Below, one piece after another: positions 58,401 to 64,000 of a DNA stretch of 64,000 bases. The notes beneath the pieces are model-generated. The model did not search any database, was not told the origin of the DNA, and was given only the letters and a program-made list of their open reading frames with translations. Position 1 is the stretch's first letter. Each line of letters begins with the position of its first letter. The position numbers and the translations under genes are program-made. This DNA comes from Saposhnikovia divaricata (Eukaryota > Streptophyta > Magnoliopsida > Apiales > Apiaceae), in NCBI GenBank assembly GCA_036435485.1, contig CM071601.1, positions 182,281,939 through 182,345,938 of the forward strand, written 5' to 3'.

Positions 58401-59522
58401 AATCCGGGACAAAGCACTAGTTAGGAGTACGGGTCAAATCGATGGTTGACTACCACTTTTACCATCCAAATAAATTTTTTATTTTGTATAAACTTGGGAA
58501 TATCACTAAATTAGATATATATTGACATACGTACGGTTGGATCGTCGATAAGTATTTTTTTAAAAATAGAAACAACAATCCGGAACAAAGCACTAGTTAG
58601 CAGTACGGGTCAAATCGATGGTTGACTACCACTTTTACCATCCAAATAAATTTTTTATTTTGTATAAACTTGGGAATATCACTAAATTAGATATATATTG
58701 ACATACATGCGGTTGGATCGTCGATAAGTATTTTTTAAAAAATAGGAACAACAATCCTGGACAAAGCACTAGTTAGCAGTACGGGTCAAATCGATGGTTG
58801 ACTACCACTTTTACCATCCAAATAAATTTATTATTTTGTATAAACTTGGGAATATCACTAAATTAGATATACATTGACATACGTGCGGTTGGATCGTCGA
58901 TAAGTATTTTTTTAAAAATAGAAACAACAATCCGGGACAAAGCACTAGTTAGCAGTACGGGTCAAATCGATGGTTGACTACCTTTTTTACCATCCAAATA
59001 AATTTATTATTTTTTATAACCTTGGGAATATCACTAAATTGGATATATATTGACATACGTGCGGTTGGATCGTCGATAAGTATTTTTTAAAAAATAGAAA
59101 CAGCAATCCGGGACAAAGCACTAGTTAGCAGTACGGGTCAAATCGATGGTTGACTACCACTTTTACCATCCAAATAAATTTATTATTTTTTATAAACTTG
59201 GGAATATCACTAAATTAGATATATATTGACATACGTGCGGTTGGATCGTCGATAAGTATTTTTTAAAAAATAGAAACAACAATCCGGGACAAAGCACTAG
59301 TTAGCAATACGGGTCAAATCGATGGTTGACTACCACTTTTACCATCCAAATAAATTTTTTATTTTTTTATAAACTTGGGAATATCAATAAATTAGATATA
59401 TGTTGATATAAGTGCGGTTGGATCGTCGATAAGTATTTTTTAAAAAATAGAAACAACAATCCGGGACAAAGCACTAGTTAGCAATAAGGGTCAAATCGAA
59501 GGTTGACTACCACTTTTACCAT
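55480..59522 (+). repeat. 176-bp tandem satellite, about 23 monomers
   Basis: GTTGGATCGTCGATAAG recurs at 55544, 55720 (one substitution), 55896, 56072, 56248, 56424 and on to 59417, i.e. 22 steps of 176 bp. Each monomer contains ATCCGGGACAAAGCACTAG, CAAATCGATGGTTGACTACC, CCATCCAAATAAAT and TAGATATATATTGACATACG. Variant types before AAACTTGGG alternate in blocks. Monomers are highly similar, suggesting ongoing homogenisation. The array ends inside a FAR1-like coding fragment. Confidence 0.95.
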
Positions 59523-59869
59523 CCAAATTGCATACCAACACAAGGCACTTCATCATTCATATTTGCAAAAAAAGATCCAATATTAGCTTTATCATTGTCG
59601 TGACCATCAAATTCATCCTTTTTTCCATTATTAACATCTTCATCACTATCAATAATTATTTTTTCTTTACCCTTCAAATTAGAAGCATCACCAAAGTTTT
59701 TACCAACATCATCATCAATATCATCAACATCTATTGTTTCATGAATTTCAACACCATTTTCATCAAAAAGTTTACGATAAACTCTTTTACTTCGAACGGG
59801 AGTTACATAATTAAACTCGTTATGATCACTAGAAGAGTTAGAATCATAATTAAATAAATAAGAGGCCAT
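59516..59869 (-). pseudogene. FAR1/FHY3-like N-terminus, cut at the satellite junction
   Basis: Minus-strand ATG at 59869 (MASYLFNYDSN). A highly acidic region follows (IDVDDIDDD, IIIDSDEDVN), ending DEVPCVGMQF. The last block is the usual entry into the FAR1 DNA-binding domain (EPxxGMxF). Immediately after GMQF the sequence becomes 176-bp satellite, and the frame stops 2 codons later (TAA at 59516-59518). FAR1-like proteins are derived from Mutator-like transposases, so this may be the remnant of the transposase of the element that carries the satellites, or a captured host gene; I cannot tell which. Open frame also continues upstream to 59986. Confidence 0.6.
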
Positions 59870-60066
59870 GAAAATTCTAACCTTATTTTTTTGCTCTCCA
59901 AAGATGAAAAAAGAAGCTGAAAAAACTGTGCAGTTGGAACAAAAGATTGGAAATTTATGAAGATCATGGAGGGGAGTTAGAATCATAATTTATTAAGAGG
60001 CCATGAAAATTCTAACCTCATTTTTTTGCTATCCAAAGATGAAAAAAAAAGCTGAAAAACTGTGCA
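59837..60066. repeat. direct duplication around the FAR1-like start
   Basis: GTTAGAATCATAATT, AAGAGGCCATGAAAATTC and AAAGATGAAAAAA occur at 59837-59933 and again at 59977-60066. The second copy keeps the start codon and two codons before a stop. Confidence 0.85.
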
Positions 60067-60123
60067 TGGGAAAAAAAAAAGAAGGCTGGAAAGTTAAAAA
60101 AAAGGCTGGAAAGTTAAAAAAAT

Positions 60124-60192
60124 CATGGAGGGTATCCGGGGCGCCCGCCATGTTTAATGGAGGGCACGCCCGCCATGTTTCATGGAGGGCGT
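60124..60192. repeat. near-palindromic CCTCCATG motif block 2
   Basis: CGCCCGCCATGTTTAATGGAGGGC and CGCCATGTTTCATGGAGGGCG: two further copies of the palindromic word, between the FAR1-like fragment and the 163-bp array. Confidence 0.85.
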
Positions 60193-60515
60193 CAGTGCTA
60201 TTATTTTTGTACGGGGAGCGCACTTGCATTCAGTTCAACGCTCCGAATGTATACAAATTTTTGTACTAGTTTTTTAAAAGCAGTTTGCAAGTCGTTTGAT
60301 CAATCCCAAACTTTCAATATTCTTCGTATCACAGGAAAATCAATGGTTTTGTTAAATTTGGTGTAATTATTTCACTCAAAAACAAAATATAATCATTTTA
60401 CGAAAAGCAGTTCACTTACATCCAAAATATTTTCATTTTTTATTTTTTTTTAAATAGAGATTTTACTTTTCTTATGATAATTATTATTTCAAATAAATTA
60501 AAAAATTAATAAATA
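60193..60515. other. non-coding spacer between palindromic block and 163-bp array
   Basis: AT-rich; no gene recognised. Confidence 0.5.
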
Positions 60516-62961
60516 TCAACTCAATATCACTATTTTTCTATTTTCTTTATTTTTTAATAATTTTTATTTAGTTTGTGAAATATATTATGAAATTAATTAT
60601 AGATGAAGAAAAGTTTAAATTCGAATTGAAAATTCATACACGCTCAACTAGTGGTACTCACTAATTTTAGGGTGAATGTCAACTCAATATCACTATTTTC
60701 CCATTTTCTTGATTTTTCAATAATTTTTAACTAGTTTGTGATATATAATATAAAATTAATTAAAAAGGAAGAAAACATTAAATTTGAATTAAAAATTCAT
60801 ACACACTCAATTAGTGGTAGTCACTAATTTTAGGATGAATGTCAACTCAATATCACTATTTTTTTATTTTCTTTATTTTTAAATAATTTTTATTTAGTTT
60901 GTGAAATATATTATGAAATTAATTAAAGATGAAGAAAAGTTTAAATTCCAATTGAAAATTCATACACGCTCAACTAGTGGTACTCACTAAATTTAGGATG
61001 AATGTCAACTCAATATCAATATTTTCCCATTTTCTTGATTTTTCAATAATTTTTAACAAGTTTGTGATATATAATATAAAATTAATTAAAAAGGAAGAAA
61101 ACATTAAATTTGAATTAAAAATTCATACACACTCAATTAGTGGTAGTCACTAATTTTAGGATGAATGTCAACTCAATATCACTATTTTTCTATTTTCTTT
61201 ATTTTTTAATAATTTTTATTTAGTTTGTGAAATATATTATGAAATTAATTAAAAACGAAGAAAAGTTTAAATTCAAATTTAAAATTCATACACGCTCAAC
61301 TAGTGGTACTCACTAATTTTAGGATGAATGTCAACTCAATATCATTATTTTCCCATTTTCTTGATTTTTCAATAATTTTTAACTAGTTTGTGATATATAA
61401 TATAAAATTAATTAAAAAGGAAGAAAACATTAAATTTGAATTAAAAATTCATACACACTCAATTAGTGGTAGTCACTAATTTTAGGATGAATGTCAACTC
61501 AATATCACTATTTTTCTATTTTCTTTATTTTTTTAATAATTTTTATTTAGTTTGTGAAATATATTATGAAATTAATTAAAAACGAAGAAAAGTTTAAATT
61601 CAAATTTAAAATTCATACACGCTCAACTAGTGGTACTCACTAATTTTAGGATGAATGTCAACTCAATATCACTATTTTCCCATTTTCTTGATTTTTCAAT
61701 AATTTTAACTAGTTTGTGATATATAATATAAAATTAATTAAAAAGGAAGAAAACATTAAATTTGAATTAAAAATTCATACACACTCAATTAGTGGTAGTC
61801 ACTAATTTTAGGATGAATGTAAACTCAATATCACTATTTTTCTATTTTCTTTATTTTTTAATAATTTTTATTTAGTTTGTGAAATATATTATGAAATTAA
61901 TTAAAAACGAAGAAAAGTTTAAATTCAAATTTAAAATTCATACACGCTCAACTAGTGGTACTCACAAATTTTAGGATAAATGTCAACTCAATATCACTAT
62001 TTTCCCATTTTCTTGATTTTTCAATAATTTTTAACTAGTTTGTGATATATAATATAAAATTAATTAAAAAGGAAGAAAACATTAAATTTGAATTAAAAAT
62101 TCATACACACTCAATTAGTGGTAGTCACTAATTTTAGGATGAATGTCAACTCAATACCACTATTTTTCTATTTTCTTTATTTTTTAATAATTTTTATTTA
62201 GTTTGTGAAATATATTATGAAATTAATTATAAATGAAGAAAAGTTTAAATTCAAATTTAAAATTCATACACACTCAACTAGTGGTACTCACTAATTTTAG
62301 GATGAATGTCAACTCAATATCACTATTTTCCCATTTTCTTGATTTTTCAATAATTTTTAACTAGTTTGTGATATATAATATAAAATTAATTAAAAAGGAA
62401 GAAAACCTTAAATTTGAATTAAAAATTCATACACACTCAATTAGTGGTAGTCACTAATTTTAGGATGAATATCAACTCAATATCACTATTTTTCTATTTT
62501 CTTTATTTTTTTAATAATTTTTATTTAGTTTGTGAAATATATTATGAAATTAATTAAAAACGAAGAAAAGTTTAAATTCAAATTTAAATTTCATACACGC
62601 TCAACTAGTGGTACTCACTAATTTTAGGATGAATGTCAACTCAATATCACTATTTTCCCATTTTCTTGATTTTTAAACAATTTTTAACTAGTTTGTGATA
62701 TATAATATAAAATTAATTAAAAAGGAAGAAAACATTAAATTTAAATTAAAAATTCACACACATTCAATTAGTGGTAGTCACTAATTTTAGGATGAATGTC
62801 AACTCAATATTACTATTTTTCTATTTTCTTTATTTTTTAATAATTTTTATTTAGTTTGTGAAATATATTATGAAATTAATTATAGATGAAGAAAAGTTTA
62901 AATTCGAATTGAAAATTCATACACACATAAATAGTGGTGGTCACTAATTTTGGGATGAATG
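60516..62961 (+). repeat. 163-bp satellite, about 15 monomers in an alternating dimer pattern
   Basis: TCAACTCAAT recurs at 60516, 60679, 60842, 61005, 61168, 61331, 61494 and on to 62962, always about 163 bp. Two monomer types alternate: one with CTATTTTCTTTATTTTTTAA and AAACGAAG/GATGAAG plus CACGCTCAACTAGTGGTAC, the other with CCCATTTTCTTGATTTTTCA and AAAAGGAAG plus CACTCAATTAGTGGTAG. The higher-order unit is therefore a 326-bp dimer. Confidence 0.95.
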
Positions 62962-63002
62962 TCAACTCAATATGATTATTTTTCTATTTTTAATTTAATT
63001 TT

Positions 63003-63093
63003 TACAGGTATACGCCCTCCATGTTTCAGGGCGGACGCCGCCATGAAACATGGCGGACACGCCCTCCATGTTTCATGGCGGACACGCACGTAT
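63003..63093. repeat. near-palindromic CCTCCATG motif block 3
   Basis: ACAGGTATACGCCCTCCATG, then GCCGCCATGAAACATGGCGG and CGCCCTCCATGTTTCATGG. It mirrors the block at 54106-54165, including the ACAGGTATACGCCC edge. Confidence 0.88.
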
Positions 63094-64000
63094 GTCCCGG
63101 ATTGTTGTTTCTATTTTTTTAAAAATACATATCGACGATCCAACTGCACGTATGTCCATATATATCTAATTTAGTGATATTCACAAGTTTTTAAAAAATA
63201 ATAAATTTATTTGGATGGTAAAAGTGGCAATCAACTATCGGTTTGACCCGTACTCCTAACTAGTGCTTTTGTCCCGGATTGTTGTTTCTATTTTTAAAAA
63301 AAATACTTATCGACATGTCAATAGATATCTAATTCAGTGATATTCCCAAGTTTTTAAAAAATAATAAATTTATTTGGATGGTAAAAGTGGTAGTCAACTA
63401 TCGGTTTGACCCGTACCTCTAACTAGTGCTTTTGTCCCGGACTGTTGTTTCTATTTTTTAAAAAATACTTATCGACGATCCAACCGTACGCATGTCAATA
63501 TATATCTAAATTAGTGATATTCCCAAGTTTTGAAAAAATAATAAATTTATTTCGATGGTAAAAGTGATAGTCAACTATCGGTTTGACCCGTACTCCTAAC
63601 TAGTGCTTTTGTCCCGGATTGTTGTTTATATTTTTTTTAAAAATACTTATCGATGAACCGACCGCACGTATGTCCATATATATCTAATTTAGTGATATTC
63701 CCAAGTTTTTAAAAAATAATAAATTTATTTGGATGGTAAAAGTGGAAGTCAACTATCGGTTTGACCCGTACTCCTAACTAGTGCTTTTGTCCCGGATTGT
63801 TGTTTCTATTTTTTTAAAAATACATATCGACGATCCGACCGCAAGTATGTCCATATATATCTAATTTAGTGATATTCCCAAGTTTTAAAAAATAATAAAT
63901 TTATTTGGATGGTAAAAGTGGTAGTCAACTATCGGTTTGACCCGTACTCCTAACTAGTGCTTTTGTCCCGGATTGTTGTTTCTATTTTTTAACAATACAT
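63094..64000 (-). repeat. 176-bp satellite, inverted array, runs off the window
   Basis: Reverse complement of the main array: CCCGGATTGTTGTTT recurs at about 63096, 63273, 63436 (one substitution), 63615, 63793 and 63967. Most spacings are near 176; one unit is shorter (GACGATCC segment deleted near 63312). More diverged from the main array than its monomers are from one another. Confidence 0.92.

Noticed and set aside
55480..59522. CRISPR-like array of regular repeats
   Set aside because: The units are contiguous 176-bp monomers with no unique spacers, in a plant repeat context; this is a satellite.

Overview
This is a repeat-dense intergenic window from a plant nuclear genome. It is most likely a eudicot and perhaps an asterid, judged only from the style of the Copia 3-prime reading frame; no species can be named. 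Nearly everything recognisable is transposable element, satellite or broken gene. I see no complete host gene, tRNA or rRNA.

Layout: 1-1275 holds the 5-prime end of a Ty3/gypsy (Tat-like) element on the minus strand, with part of its LTR to about 1620. 2205-3992 holds a tiny ORF, three ~420-bp tandem repeats and a weak Helitron-like end. 4307-37005 is a large nested block: a decayed SIRE-type Ty1/Copia element (LTR, gag, protease, integrase, RT/RNase H and a long extra 3-prime frame), followed through a shared LTR by a second, truncated copy. The first copy is interrupted four times: by a gypsy LTR with a short internal stub (5426-7055), by a solo LTR of the same family (12046-13242, TSD AAAAC), by a 10.9-kb Athila-like LTR-internal-LTR-internal-LTR tandem (13485-24362, TSD GAGTT), and by a minus-strand solo LTR of another Athila-like family (27339-28738, TSD GTTAG).

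From 37712 to about 41870 there is a probable minus-strand Helitron with a clean 3-prime hairpin and CTAGT end. 42331-46034 holds two abutting related non-autonomous Helitrons, the second cut by an LTR (46035-46587) that abuts a ruined gypsy RT/RNase H fragment. 48090-54005 holds fragments of a low-copy gene family, a PHD-finger remnant that has lost two zinc ligands, and ~0.85-kb inverted repeats.

54041-64000 is a mirror-like satellite domain. A 176-bp satellite (about 23 monomers, partial 9-mer higher-order structure) lies between inverted outliers of itself. A 163-bp dimeric satellite (about 15 monomers) also has an inverted single monomer on the far left. A near-palindromic motif punctuates the joins, a TA-tract palindrome sits near the left end, and the N-terminus of a FAR1-like (MULE transposase-related) protein is fused to the satellite edge. 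The architecture resembles a giant foldback-type element and is the most unusual structure here, together with the three-LTR pol-less Athila derivative.

No genes here form a working pathway. The only long intact frame with element-like coding content is the 508-codon gag/protease-remnant ORF at 19780-21306.
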